Shown here: positions 1-8,030 of the stretch, piece by piece
Numbering within the stretch: position 1 is the stretch's first letter
Layout of the letters: each line of letters opens with the position of its first letter
NCBI RefSeq assembly: GCF_001999765.1
Contig: NZ_KV908327.1
Span: 384-64,383, forward strand
Direction: 5' to 3'
From: Sinomonas mesophila
GTDB lineage: Bacteria > Actinomycetota > Actinomycetes > Actinomycetales > Micrococcaceae
DNA: 64,000 nucleotides
Notes under the pieces: generated by a model
What the model saw: the letters and a program-made list of their open reading frames with translations, nothing else
Told to the model about the DNA's origin: nothing
Database searches by the model: none
Position numbers and translations under genes: made by a program

Positions 1-2646
1 GTCGTAGGTGTAGGTGGTGGCGCGGCCCTTGGTGTCGGTGGCCTTGGTGACCCTGCCGTCGGCGTCGTAGTCGACGGTCTCGTACTGCCCGGTGGGGTCG
101 GTGGCCCTGATGGGCCGGCCGAGGGCGTCGTATTCGTACCGCCAGGTGAACTGGGCCGGATCCGCCCCGGCAGCGTTGCCCCGGGGGCTGGTCACGGCCG
201 TGACCCGGCCAGCGGCGTCGTAGGCCATCGACTGGGCAGAGCCCAGCGGCGAGGTGGCCCGGGTCAGGTCCCCCTCGGCGCTGTACGCGAAGCCGGTGAC
301 GTTGCCGAGCGGGTCCGTGGCCGAGGTGACGTTCCCGGCCGCGTCATAGGCATAGGACTGGCTGAGGGTGCCGCCGGCGGGGTTGGGGCGGGTGAGCTGG
401 GTGAGGTTGTCCGCCGCGTCGTAGCCGCGGGTGCTGGTGTAGCCGCGGGCGTTGACCGTGGTGGTGGGCAGGTGCGCGGTGTTGTACTCGCTGCGCACGG
501 TCCCGGTGCTGCCCTGGAAGGTCTTCAGGTCCCCGGCCGGGCTGTAGGCCAGGGCGGTACGGGTGCCGTCGGCGGCGTAGGTGGCGGACAGGCGCAGCTG
601 CGGGTCGTACTCGTAGCCCGTCGAGGCCCCGGTGGGGTCGACCCGGCGCAGCAGGACGTTGCCGACGTAGACGTCCTTCCACACCCCGCCCCTCGGGTCG
701 GTCATCGTCGCCGTCGAGGTGGCCGGGTCCCAGCCGAAGACGGAGCGGTTGCCCAGACCGTCCCACTGCTCGCTCACCCGACCGGTGGCCGGGTCGTACG
801 CCGTGCGCACCACCGTCCGCCCCGAAGGGGACGTGACCTCCGACAGCCTCCCACCGCCGTCGTAGGCGTAGACAGTCGTGCCCCCCGCGGCGTTCGTGGC
901 CCCCGTCAGGAGACCCGCGGTGTAGGAGTAGGTGGTGGCCTGCCCGGCGGAGGTCTGCGCCCGGGTGATCCTCCCCGCGGCGGTGTCCCAGGTGAACGTG
1001 ATCGACCTGCCCCCGTCGGTGACCGTGGTCAGCCGGCCCCCGGCGTCGTAGGCATAGGCGGGGCCGCGGCCCGAGGAGTCCGTGAGGGCGGTGAGCTTCC
1101 CGGAGGAGTCGAACACGTGGGTCAGGCCGGAGCGGGTCACGGCGGTGAAGGTCCCGTCCTGGTTCCGCACCAGCGATGCCGTGCCGCCGGGCGGGCCGGT
1201 GTAGCTGCCGTCGGCGTTCTCGGTGAAGAGCACGCGCTGGCCGGTGCCGGCCTTGAGCACGGCATCGTCCTCGCCCACGGTGAGGCGGATGTCGTACCCG
1301 AGGCTCCAGCCGCGCCCGAACGGCCCCTCGGCCGTGTCGGCCGAGGTGTAGAACCGGTTCACGGACAGGTTCCCGGTCACCGAGGCCATGCCCAGGTCCG
1401 TCTCGGTGTGGGTCAGGGCGCCGGTGGCGGTGTTGACCGGGTCGGCCATCGACCCGCTCGGCGCCACCGCGAACTCGGACCCTCCGTCGGGCCCATACAG
1501 CTGCCCCTCCGGTACCAGGCCGGCGTAGGTCCCGGTCCCGTTGATCCCGGCGGAGGGCATGGGCGGCGCCTCCGTCAGCGCCGGCAGGACCTTCGTGAAG
1601 TACCCCGTGATGCTCTGGTCATACTCGGCGTAGCACGCGCTGCCTGGGATCGAGGCGTGGGTCACATCGGGGATATACGTCGCGGTGTAGTCCCAGCAGC
1701 CCGAGGGCTCCGGGTCCACCACATGGCCCCACCAGTTCTCGGCCAGATCCTTTGGGTCCTGGGTTGTCCCCGAGTAGTTATAGACCCCCTGGTTCAGGGT
1801 GTTGCCTCTCAGGTCGAGCTGCTCCCGGGTTGCCCCTCCTGTGGCGTAGACGGGCTTTTCGACGTAGTTGTCGTAGAACTTCACCGATTTGGGCTGCATG
1901 AACTTGGCCGAGAAGGACGAGAGCGACGACTCGAAAACGTTCTCGGTGAAGGTCCCCGCGTCACCATTGAGTGCGCACTTGCTCTCGGAGAACCTGTTGT
2001 TGGCGACGCGGACCGTCCCGGTCCCCGGGGCAGTGCTCAGGCTCGAGTTCATCGCGTGCTTGAGGTCGCTGTTGGTCAGGGACAGCGACGCCGGACCTGT
2101 GACATTGACTGCCGCGGAGGCGTGGCAGACGCCCGAGACTCCTCCTCCGCCATACTGGACGATCGCCCGGTCGATGACCGACTGGGTCGTTGCTTTGTCG
2201 CTGAAGTAGATCTGGTACCAGTCACCGCGGGCCGGGGTCGTCGCCCCGCCGTCGCCGTTGGTGTCCCCGGCGATCGAGTCGTCCCGGTGGGAGGTGAAGA
2301 CGACCGGCGCAGCAGGGGTCCCCAGGGCAGCCAACTGCCCATCCACGGTGATGCTCCCGTAGGAGTTGGAGGGGTTGCCGATCTTCACCACCACGCCGGG
2401 CTCGATCGTCAGCCTGACCCCGGCACCGACCTTGAGCGTGTCCTGGACCCAGTACGGCGATCCTGCCGTGGTCCAGGTGGTGTTCGCCGTGAGCGTCTGG
2501 CTCGTGATCACCGTCCCGGACGTTGCCTGCGCCACCGGGAGCGGACCCGCCAGGCCGATCAGGGCCACAGGCCCCACGCACGCTGCGACAACCGCCGTCA
2601 GAGCAACTCTGGCGGCCTTCCACACACGACGAAGACTCGGCTTCAC
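1..2646 (-). CDS. Secreted RHS/YD-repeat protein, C-terminus beyond the window
   Basis: The reading frame is open from a GTG at 2646-2644 to the left edge, giving 882 residues of an unfinished protein. A GGGGGG Shine-Dalgarno run precedes the GTG. Residues 1-40 form a Sec signal peptide (basic start, hydrophobic core, likely cut after AQA). Residues about 55-330 read like a right-handed parallel beta-helix (repeated 'VVVKIG', 'NNRFSE', 'YDNYVE' turns). A DUF6531-type RHS entry domain starts near 400 (DPVNTATG, then FGRGWSLGYD). From about 520 on come many YD repeats (YDAAGRV, YDALGRP, YDADGRV). RHS proteins form a cage that often encloses a C-terminal toxin, but that end is not visible, so any toxin role is open. 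Family call is firm; function is not. Confidence 0.9.
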   Translation of the reverse strand, partial: MKPSLRRVWKAARVALTAVVAACVGPVALIGLAGPLPVAQATSGTVITSQTLTANTTWTTAGSPYWVQDTLKVGAGVRLTIEPGVVVKIGNPSNSYGSITVDGQLAALGTPAAPVVFTSHRDDSIAGDTNGDGGATTPARGDWYQIYFSDKATTQSVIDRAIVQYGGGGVSGVCHASAAVNVTGPASLSLTNSDLKHAMNSSLSTAPGTGTVRVANNRFSESKCALNGDAGTFTENVFESSLSSFSAKFMQPKSVKFYDNYVEKPVYATGGATREQLDLRGNTLNQGVYNYSGTTQDPKDLAENWWGHVVDPEPSGCWDYTATYIPDVTHASIPGSACYAEYDQSITGYFTKVLPALTEAPPMPSAGINGTGTYAGLVPEGQLYGPDGGSEFAVAPSGSMADPVNTATGALTHTETDLGMASVTGNLSVNRFYTSADTAEGPFGRGWSLGYDIRLTVGEDDAVLKAGTGQRVLFTENADGSYTGPPGGTASLVRNQDGTFTAVTRSGLTHVFDSSGKLTALTDSSGRGPAYAYDAGGRLTTVTDGGRSITFTWDTAAGRITRAQTSAGQATTYSYTAGLLTGATNAAGGTTVYAYDGGGRLSEVTSPSGRTVVRTAYDPATGRVSEQWDGLGNRSVFGWDPATSTATMTDPRGGVWKDVYVGNVLLRRVDPTGASTGYEYDPQLRLSATYAADGTRTALAYSPAGDLKTFQGSTGTVRSEYNTAHLPTTTVNARGYTSTRGYDAADNLTQLTRPNPAGGTLSQSYAYDAAGNVTSATDPLGNVTGFAYSAEGDLTRATSPLGSAQSMAYDAAGRVTAVTSPRGNAAGADPAQFTWRYEYDALGRPIRATDPTGQYETVDYDADGRVTKATDTKGRATTYTYD

Positions 2647-3034
2647 GGTTCCCCCCAATGAACAGGCCAAGAAAGTTGGACGGAGCCTACGGTCGAAGTC
2701 CACGGGAAACCAGAGGTGGATTGAGCGGATGACTACTTGAATTTGGAAATCATGTACTCGATTTCAGACGTCACAGTTCATGAACATCGCGCCCAGATCC
2801 ATTGATGCCACACTCTTTCGAGCCAAACCACGAACCCGGTCTCCGGCCCGACCATCGGGACCCGGCGGCAAGTGGGGTGATTGCGTGGCGGACGAGGCAC
2901 ACCTTGACCCACCAGCGACATGAGATGTCTGACCAGCCACCCGAACTCGGGTTCGTCGGATGGCGCTTTGCCGATGGCCGGGCCCACTCGGTTCTTCGAT
3001 GGAGGCCACCTTGGAGGCGCCTGACCGTTCCGGA
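2647..3034. other. Intergenic region, no gene seen
   Basis: This 388-base gap separates two minus-strand genes. Short frames on both strands match no family I recognise and lack convincing ribosome sites. It must hold the promoter of the RHS gene (near 2700-2780) and the end of the M23 transcript, but no clear hexamers or terminator hairpin stand out. It is more AT-rich near 2730-2765 than its surroundings. Confidence 0.5.
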
Positions 3035-3748
3035 CTAGATGAACCCCATGGGGTTCACCGTCTGGCCCCCGAGGAGTACCTCGAAGTGCAGGTGGCAGCC
3101 GGTGGAGGCCCCGGTGCTGCCCACCCCGGCGACCCGCTGCCCTATGGCCACGGCCTGACCGATGCTGACGCCGATGCTGGCCAGGTGGTTGTAGGTGGTC
3201 TTCAGGCCGTTCCCGTGGTCGATGACGATCCGGTTGCCCCCGCCGTAGGGATGCCAGCCGGCCTCGCTGACGGTCCCGGCGCCTGCGGCTAGGACCGGTG
3301 TGGAGCATCCGGCGCCGAAGTCGGCTCCGGTGTGCATCTCCGCCGCTCCCCCGAACGGGCTGGCCCGCGGGCCGAAGGGGGACGTCAGGCGCAGCTGGGC
3401 CAGCGGGGCGGCGAGGGCCTTTGCCGGCGGCGCGGGGGCTGAGGCCTTTCCGGCGGGCTCCACCGGTGCCGGCGCTGCGGCCGGGGCGGCCTCGCTGCCC
3501 ACGCCGGAGCGCGGGAAGGTCAGCTCCTCCGAGCCTGCGACCACTGGGGCGGTCTGTGCGGCAGGGGCGGCGGCGGCCAGCTGGCCCTCATGAGGTTCGG
3601 CGGCCTGGCCGGCGCCGACCGCCGAGCCGAGGGCGACGACTCCCGCCGCGAGGGCCAACGACCCGGCGCGGGTGGGCATCTGGAACAGGCGGGAGAGTGG
3701 ACGTGGGGCATCAGCGCGGCGACGGCCGCGCGGGCGTGCAGAAAGCAT
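3035..3748 (-). CDS. M23 family metallopeptidase (LytM-type cell wall hydrolase)
   Basis: 237 residues. An N-terminal basic stretch and a hydrophobic segment (about 28-48, ending GAGQAAEP) indicate export. Residues 50-115 are an Ala/Pro-rich linker. The C-terminal half is a complete peptidase M23 domain: H139xxxD143 (MHTGADF), H178, H188 in the YNHL motif and H219-L-H221 (HLHFE), so all zinc ligands and both catalytic histidines are present. It should cut peptide crosslinks in peptidoglycan outside the membrane. The ATG at 3748 follows a c-di-AMP riboswitch, and an MtrA-like direct repeat lies further upstream. Both are known controls of wall hydrolase genes in actinobacteria. Confidence 0.92.
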   Translation of the reverse strand: MLSARPRGRRRADAPRPLSRLFQMPTRAGSLALAAGVVALGSAVGAGQAAEPHEGQLAAAAPAAQTAPVVAGSEELTFPRSGVGSEAAPAAAPAPVEPAGKASAPAPPAKALAAPLAQLRLTSPFGPRASPFGGAAEMHTGADFGAGCSTPVLAAGAGTVSEAGWHPYGGGNRIVIDHGNGLKTTYNHLASIGVSIGQAVAIGQRVAGVGSTGASTGCHLHFEVLLGGQTVNPMGFI

Positions 3749-3755
3749 GAGTGGG

Positions 3756-3885
3756 CCTCTCGCGCCTGCGGAGTTAGCTGACGGGTTCGGCAGAGAGCTT
3801 GCCGGCGGCCATCCCTCGGTAGGGACGGGTCGCTTAACCCCTGCGCTCCGGCAGTCGAAGCGCGCTGGTTCCCCCGCCCCTGCCA
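3756..3885 (-). promoter_or_regulatory. c-di-AMP riboswitch (ydaO/yuaA type)
   Basis: Read on the minus strand, the leader holds the family's hallmark blocks in order: GGGGGAACCA (3875-3866), GGGGTTAAGC (about 3840-3831), and CCGAACCCGTCAGCTAACTC ending in GCAGGCG (3790-3763). The ydaO family (RF00379) binds c-di-AMP and usually switches expression off. In actinobacteria it often precedes rpf or other cell wall hydrolase genes, which fits the M23 gene that begins 8 bases later. The ends are approximate. Confidence 0.9.
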
Positions 3886-3962
3886 GGACAACGCGATGAG
3901 CGGACCCGGCGGCAGGGCTCGGCGGACGGGACGCTGTGCGCCCCGGACTGGGCGACCCTTCC

Positions 3963-4000
3963 AGCGTAGGGGCCCCGATCCTTCGTTACAAATTCGTTAC
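3963..4000 (-). promoter_or_regulatory. MtrA-like direct repeat overlapping a promoter
   Basis: On the minus strand two GTAACG hexamers lie at 4000-3995 and 3989-3984, separated by five bases (11-base period), as in described MtrA sites of actinobacteria. A possible -35 TTGTAA (3992-3987) lies between and overlaps them, and a -10 TACGCT lies at 3968-3963 (18-base spacer). This promoter would transcribe the c-di-AMP riboswitch and the M23 gene. The repeat is seen directly; binding by MtrA is inferred. Confidence 0.6.
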
Positions 4001-4482
4001 AGTCGTGCCCGGTGCCGACGGGCCCGGGCGGAATGTCCAGGATGTCCCGGCCGTTGGTGCTCTGGGGAGAGAGGGGCTCGACCTCCTCCGGCTCCGGAGC
4101 CCTGCCGAGCGCCCCATCTGAAGTGCACGGCCTCCACCACCACCGCCACGCCAAGGCCGTGGCGGTGGTCTCCCAAGGGGCTGCCGAGGCCTGCGACAAC
4201 CTGCCAGACTGCCCCAGCACCAGGCCGGCGCCTCCTGCATCCCCGGGGCGCCTGCCCCGGCCGCCGGACCGGCGGCACTGCCCTACTCCACCCCGCCCGG
4301 TGCTGCGGCCGGAGCCATCCCGGAGGCCGCGCTGTACCGGGGCCCTCCGGCCGCCGCTCCTTCTCTGCACCAGCTCTCGATCAGCCGCACGTAGGCACGG
4401 GACCGCCCCCGGGCGGCCTCCCACGCCATGCGAAGAATCCGCGCGCGGCACTGCCGCGCGCTGAAAGAGAGCCCACACCACC
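4001..4482. other. Intergenic region with two hairpins, no protein gene
   Basis: No frame here matches a known family on either strand. A hairpin with an 11-bp stem lies at 4140-4168 (CCACCGCCACG and its complement). A perfect 8-bp hairpin (GCGCGCGG/CCGCGCGC) lies at 4441-4461, ending 21 bases before the DUF305 start codon; it could affect translation of that gene or be a remnant of a terminator. Confidence 0.45.
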
Positions 4483-5074
4483 ATGAACCGCAAGCACGCA
4501 CTCGCAGCCCTGGCCCTCTCCGCGGGGCTCGCCCTCGCTGGCTGCTCCTCCCCGGGCAGCATGCAGGGGATGGACCACGGCACCGCCTCAGGCACCCCCG
4601 CCACCGCCGCCGCTTCGGACTCGGCGTTCAACGACGCCGACGTGATGTTCGCGCAGATGATGATCCCGCACCATGAGCAGGCCGTGGAGATGTCCGACGC
4701 TCCTGGGCAAGACCGGCGTGGACGAACGCGTCACCGCGCTGGCGCAGAAGATCAAGGACGCCCAGCAGCCGGAGATCGAAACGCTCCGGTCCTGGCTGAG
4801 CGCCTGGGGCCAGCCGGCCGCCGCCCCCGCCGGGCACAGCATGGAGGGGATGATGAGCCAGGACGACATGGACAAGCTGCACTCCCTCGACGGCTCGGCA
4901 GCAGCCCAGCTGTTCCTGACCCAGATGATCGCCCACCACGAGGGTGCCATCTCGATGGCAGAGACCGAGGCCGGGCAGGGGAAGAACCCCGAGGCCGTCG
5001 CACTGGCCAAGAGCATCGCAGACTCCCAGTCGGCCGAGATCACCGAGATGAAGTCCCTCCTGTCCGCACTCTGA
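4483..5074 (+). pseudogene. DUF305 lipoprotein gene, frameshifted
   Basis: The first frame gives a lipoprotein signal (lipobox LAGC, then CSS) and the first half of a DUF305 domain (MMIPHHEQAVEMSD), then runs into unrelated residues. From about 4700 the next frame carries the rest (LLGKTGVDERVTALAQKI, then MIAHHEGAISMAETE and a normal end SLLSAL at 5074). The break falls at 4699-4703 and equals one extra or two missing bases. DUF305 proteins are ferritin-like exported proteins often found near copper or metal resistance genes. Either a recent mutation or a sequencing error; no slippery sequence is evident. Confidence 0.85.
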
Positions 5075-5079
5075 CCAGC

Positions 5080-5113
5080 CCGGGAGCGGCCCTACACCCT
5101 GGGCCGCTCCCGG
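5080..5113 (+). terminator. Hairpin terminator after the DUF305 gene
   Basis: A perfect stem of about 13 bp (CGGGAGCGGCCC and its complement) with an eight-base loop starts 6 bases after the DUF305 stop. No T run follows, as is common in high-GC actinobacteria. Confidence 0.6.
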
Positions 5114-5189
5114 CATCCAAGCGGCAGGATGCGTGGCACCCTGTACACAAGAGCTCGGATCGTCGGGCGACGTGCAGTCAGGAGACACG

Positions 5190-5423
5190 ATGGACAGCAG
5201 CCCCACTGGGCCTGGACCCACAGCGGCTGAAGGGCCCAACGCCGGCCCGGGACCGTACCGGCGACCGCCCGTGCCCCGATGGGTGAAGGTCTTCGCCGCG
5301 GTGTTCATCGCCGTCGTCGTGCTGCTGGTGGCCGTGGCCATCCTCAGCGGCGGCCAGCACGGCCCGGGGAGGCACATGTCGGCACCGGCATCCCCCAGCG
5401 TCTCAGCGGCGTTGGAGGCATGA
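5190..5423 (+). CDS. Small single-span membrane protein
   Basis: 77 residues from the ATG at 5190, chosen because AGGAGAC lies 4-10 bases upstream; an in-frame upstream ATG at 5133 has no such site. The N-terminal 30 residues are Pro/Gly-rich, then comes one strong transmembrane helix (VFAAVFIAVVVLLVAVAIL) and a short His/Ser/Pro tail. No family recognised. It sits between the DUF305 gene and a second membrane protein whose ribosome site overlaps its end, so the two are probably translated together. Confidence 0.6.
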   Translation: MDSSPTGPGPTAAEGPNAGPGPYRRPPVPRWVKVFAAVFIAVVVLLVAVAILSGGQHGPGRHMSAPASPSVSAALEA

Positions 5424-5427
5424 CTTG

Positions 5428-5895
5428 GTGCTGCCCCCTCTCTGGCGCAAGGCGACGCTGACGGTGCACGTGGCCTCCTCCGTCGGCTGGATCGGCGCGG
5501 TCGGTGCGTTCCTGGCCGTTGCCCTCGCCGCCGGCCCGAGCGGCGGGACGTTCGCGGCGCTGGAGGCCATCGGCCGGTTCGCCCTGGTACCGCTGAGCGT
5601 CGCAGCCCTGCTGACGGGCATCGTCCAGGCCCTGGGCACGGTCTGGGGCCTCGTGCGCCACTACTGGGTGCTGGCCAAGCTCGCGATCACCCTTCTGGCG
5701 GCCGCGGTGCTCATGATCTACATGCCCACCCTCACCGAACTGCGCCGGATGGCCGAGTCTCCGGCCGCCCAAGACGTGTCCGCGGCCTCCCCCATCCTGC
5801 ACGCCTCGGCCGCCCTGGCTGTTCTCCTTATCGCCCTGGGGCTCTCCGTCTTCAAACCCAAGGGGCCGACAGGCCTCGGAGCCAGACGCCCCTAG
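5428..5895 (+). CDS. Four-helix membrane protein (CopD/DUF2269-like)
   Basis: About 155 residues with four hydrophobic segments: the first begins HVASSVGWIGAVGAFLAV, followed by segments near 45-65, 75-95 and 120-140. Histidines in the first helix and the loop before helix 3 (VRHYW) recall CopD/DUF2269-type proteins, some of which bind haem or copper. The assignment is tentative. GGAGG at 5414-5418 serves the GTG at 5428; a TTG at 5425 is also possible. The upstream stop (5421-5423) lies between the ribosome site and the start, suggesting translational coupling. Confidence 0.6.
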   Translation: MLPPLWRKATLTVHVASSVGWIGAVGAFLAVALAAGPSGGTFAALEAIGRFALVPLSVAALLTGIVQALGTVWGLVRHYWVLAKLAITLLAAAVLMIYMPTLTELRRMAESPAAQDVSAASPILHASAALAVLLIALGLSVFKPKGPTGLGARRP

Positions 5896-5958
5896 CCACC
5901 GTCCGTGAACCGGCTCGGCCTCCGACCGCCCGGTTCTCTTCGAAGATCTGGAGCAAGA

Positions 5959-6813
5959 TTGCCACGCATCCCTGCCTTCGCCCGCGCTGCCGCCGCCCCG
6001 GTGCTCGTCCTCGCGCTCGCCGGCTGCGGCGCCCCCTCCGGCGGCACAGTCGGCACTCAGAGCGCGGCGGCCCCGCTGACGGCCCATGCCCACGGCGTCT
6101 ACGCCGCGCCCGACGGCAGCACCGTGCTCGTGGCCACCCACAACGGGCTCTACGACTACACCCGGGACGCCCCGACCCTGATCGGCGAGGCCAACGACTA
6201 CATGGGCTTCACCGGTGACGCCTCGGCCCTCTATGCCTCCGGCCACCCCGGCCCCGGCTCATCCCTGCCCAACCCCCTCGGCCTGATGCGCTCCACCGAT
6301 GGGGGAAGGACCTGGGAACGGCTCTCCAACCAAGGACTCTCGGACTTCCACGCCCTAGCAGTCACCCAGACAGGAGTGGTCGGATACGACGGGCAGCTCA
6401 AGGCCAGCACCGACCTGAAGGCCTGGACCCCCATCGGCGACGGGCTGGAACCCGCCGTCCTCACAGGCCGGGCCGACACCCCCACCGTCCTGGCCACCAC
6501 GGTAGAGGGCATCCAGCGCTCCGATGATGCCGGAAGGACCTGGGCGCTCGTCTCCGGATCCCCCGTGATCCAGTTCGCGGCCCTCGCGTCACCCACAATG
6601 GCGGCAGGCATCGCCCCGGATGGAACCGTGTACACCAGTGCCGACGCCGGGACCACGTGGAAACGGGCGGGGAAGGTCGACGGCCGCGTCCAGGCCATGA
6701 CCGCCACCGCCGACGCCTCGGGCGGGATCACGGTCTGGGCCGCCACCGCCCAGGGACTGCTCGTCTCCTCTGACGGAGGGAAATCCTTCGAGCCCTACGC
6801 GCCCCGGGGCTGA
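5959..6813 (+). CDS. BNR/Asp-box repeat lipoprotein (F510_1955-type)
   Basis: I choose the TTG at 5959, which has GGAG five bases upstream and gives a compact lipoprotein signal (basic start, hydrophobic core, lipobox LAGC). An in-frame GTG at 5905 would add 18 Arg/Pro-rich residues and lacks a clear ribosome site. The rest contains at least four Asp-box motifs (STDGGRTW, SDDAGRTW, SADAGTTW, SSDGGKSF), typical of a beta-propeller of the sortilin/sialidase class. Proteins like this are often annotated 'F510_1955 family glycosylhydrolase' and occur beside DUF305 and copper genes. Activity is not established. It closes the accessory segment. Confidence 0.75.
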   Translation: MPRIPAFARAAAAPVLVLALAGCGAPSGGTVGTQSAAAPLTAHAHGVYAAPDGSTVLVATHNGLYDYTRDAPTLIGEANDYMGFTGDASALYASGHPGPGSSLPNPLGLMRSTDGGRTWERLSNQGLSDFHALAVTQTGVVGYDGQLKASTDLKAWTPIGDGLEPAVLTGRADTPTVLATTVEGIQRSDDAGRTWALVSGSPVIQFAALASPTMAAGIAPDGTVYTSADAGTTWKRAGKVDGRVQAMTATADASGGITVWAATAQGLLVSSDGGKSFEPYAPRG

Positions 6814-6863
6814 CTCGGGCACGCCGACCGGCGATGGCCTCCCCGGCGGCGCCGGCGCGGCGA

Positions 6864-6869
6864 TAGGGT
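6864..6869 (+). promoter_or_regulatory. -10 hexamer of a predicted leaderless promoter
   Basis: TAGGGT lies exactly six bases before the ATG at 6876, so transcription would start at the start codon. There is no Shine-Dalgarno sequence. Confidence 0.6.
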
Positions 6870-6875
6870 GAGCGC

Positions 6876-8030
6876 ATGTCAACGACGACGAACAGCACCC
6901 ACGACCTCGACGTCCTCATCGTGGGGGGCGGCATCGCGGGCCTCTCGCTCGCGGCCGAGCTCGCCGGGCGGTGCCGCGTAGCGCTCGTCGAGGCCGAGCC
7001 CACGCTCGCGTATCACACGTCCTCGCGCTCGGCCCAGCAGCTCATCCCCAGCTTCGGTCCGGCGCCGGTGCAGGAGCTCACGCGGCGCACCCTGGCGCGG
7101 CTCGTCGCGGAGGGGGGCTACGTGGCGGACGCCGGGGGCCCGAGGCTCGCGTGGCCCAGCCGATTCATGCTCGTGGGCACCCCCGAGGACGTCGACTGCG
7201 AGTCGCACGGCGGCATGCAGGCCCTGAGCCCGGGCCAAGCGCGCGCCCTCGTGCCGCAGCTGCGGCCGGGCGCGTTCGAGGCGGCCGCCCTCGACACCGA
7301 GTCCGTCCGGACCGACGCGCCCGCCCTCCTGGCCCACCACGAGTCCCGGGCCCGGGCCGCCGGCGCCATGATCTCCCTCGGCAGCCCCGTGCACACGGCC
7401 CAGCGAGTGGGCGGCGGCTGGCTCGTCGGGGCCGGCGCGGAGGGCTTCCACGCGACGAATGTCGTCAACGCGGCGGGGGCGTGGGCGGACGACGTCGCGG
7501 TGCTCTTCGGCGTCGAGCGCCTCGGCCTGCAGCCCTACCGGCGCACGGCCGCGCTCGTGAGCCTCGCCGAGCCGCTCGACCCCGACACCCCGATGGTCGC
7601 CGCCGCGGACGGCACGTGGTACTTCCGCCCCGACGAGGCCGGCGCCCTCGTGTCCCCGTCCGAGGCCGAGCCCAGCCGCGCCGAGGACGCGTCGCCGAGG
7701 CCTGGGGACGTCGAGCGCACGCTCGAGCGCATCGCGCGGGTCGTGGACCTGCCCGTGACGGGGATCGTGCGCGCGTGGACCGGACTGCGGACCTCCTGCG
7801 CGGACGGCCTCCCGGTGGTCGGCTTCGACCCCGAGGCGCCCGGCTTCTTCTGGCTCGCGGGGCAGGGCGGCTACGGCTTCCAGACCTCCTCCGCCCTTGC
7901 CGAGGACGCCGCAGGGCAGCTCCTCGCGGGGCCCGAGGCCCTCCGCAGCGGCAGCTATCCGGTATCCAAGACAGATCGGGCCCTCGACCCGCACCGGCTC
8001 TCCGTGCGGAGCCAGAGGATCGGAGGGTGA
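6876..8030 (+). CDS. FAD-dependent oxidoreductase (DAO family)
   Basis: 384 residues. A Rossmann FAD-binding motif lies at 12-30 (VLIVGGGIAGLSLAAEL), followed by an acidic residue ending strand 2 (VEAE). The C-terminal part has a second nucleotide-contact region (GLPVVGFDPEAPGFFW, then GQGGYGFQTSSA), as in D-amino acid oxidase/sarcosine oxidase relatives that oxidise C-N bonds and make hydrogen peroxide. Substrate unknown. Its stop overlaps the GTG of hutI by two bases (GTGA), so the enzymes are made together and this oxidase may act on a histidine-derived or other amino compound. Confidence 0.85.
   Translation: MSTTTNSTHDLDVLIVGGGIAGLSLAAELAGRCRVALVEAEPTLAYHTSSRSAQQLIPSFGPAPVQELTRRTLARLVAEGGYVADAGGPRLAWPSRFMLVGTPEDVDCESHGGMQALSPGQARALVPQLRPGAFEAAALDTESVRTDAPALLAHHESRARAAGAMISLGSPVHTAQRVGGGWLVGAGAEGFHATNVVNAAGAWADDVAVLFGVERLGLQPYRRTAALVSLAEPLDPDTPMVAAADGTWYFRPDEAGALVSPSEAEPSRAEDASPRPGDVERTLERIARVVDLPVTGIVRAWTGLRTSCADGLPVVGFDPEAPGFFWLAGQGGYGFQTSSALAEDAAGQLLAGPEALRSGSYPVSKTDRALDPHRLSVRSQRIGG

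Noticed and set aside
2778-3308. Minus-strand frame upstream of the RHS gene as a small immunity or toxin gene
   Set aside because: It overlaps the M23 gene in another frame, has no ribosome site and no recognisable fold.
4690-4710. Programmed frameshift in the DUF305 gene
   Set aside because: No slippery heptamer, downstream pseudoknot or internal Shine-Dalgarno sequence is visible.
4673-5074. Second half of DUF305 as a separate gene
   Set aside because: The ATG has no ribosome site and the domain continues directly from the upstream frame; one broken gene is the simpler reading.
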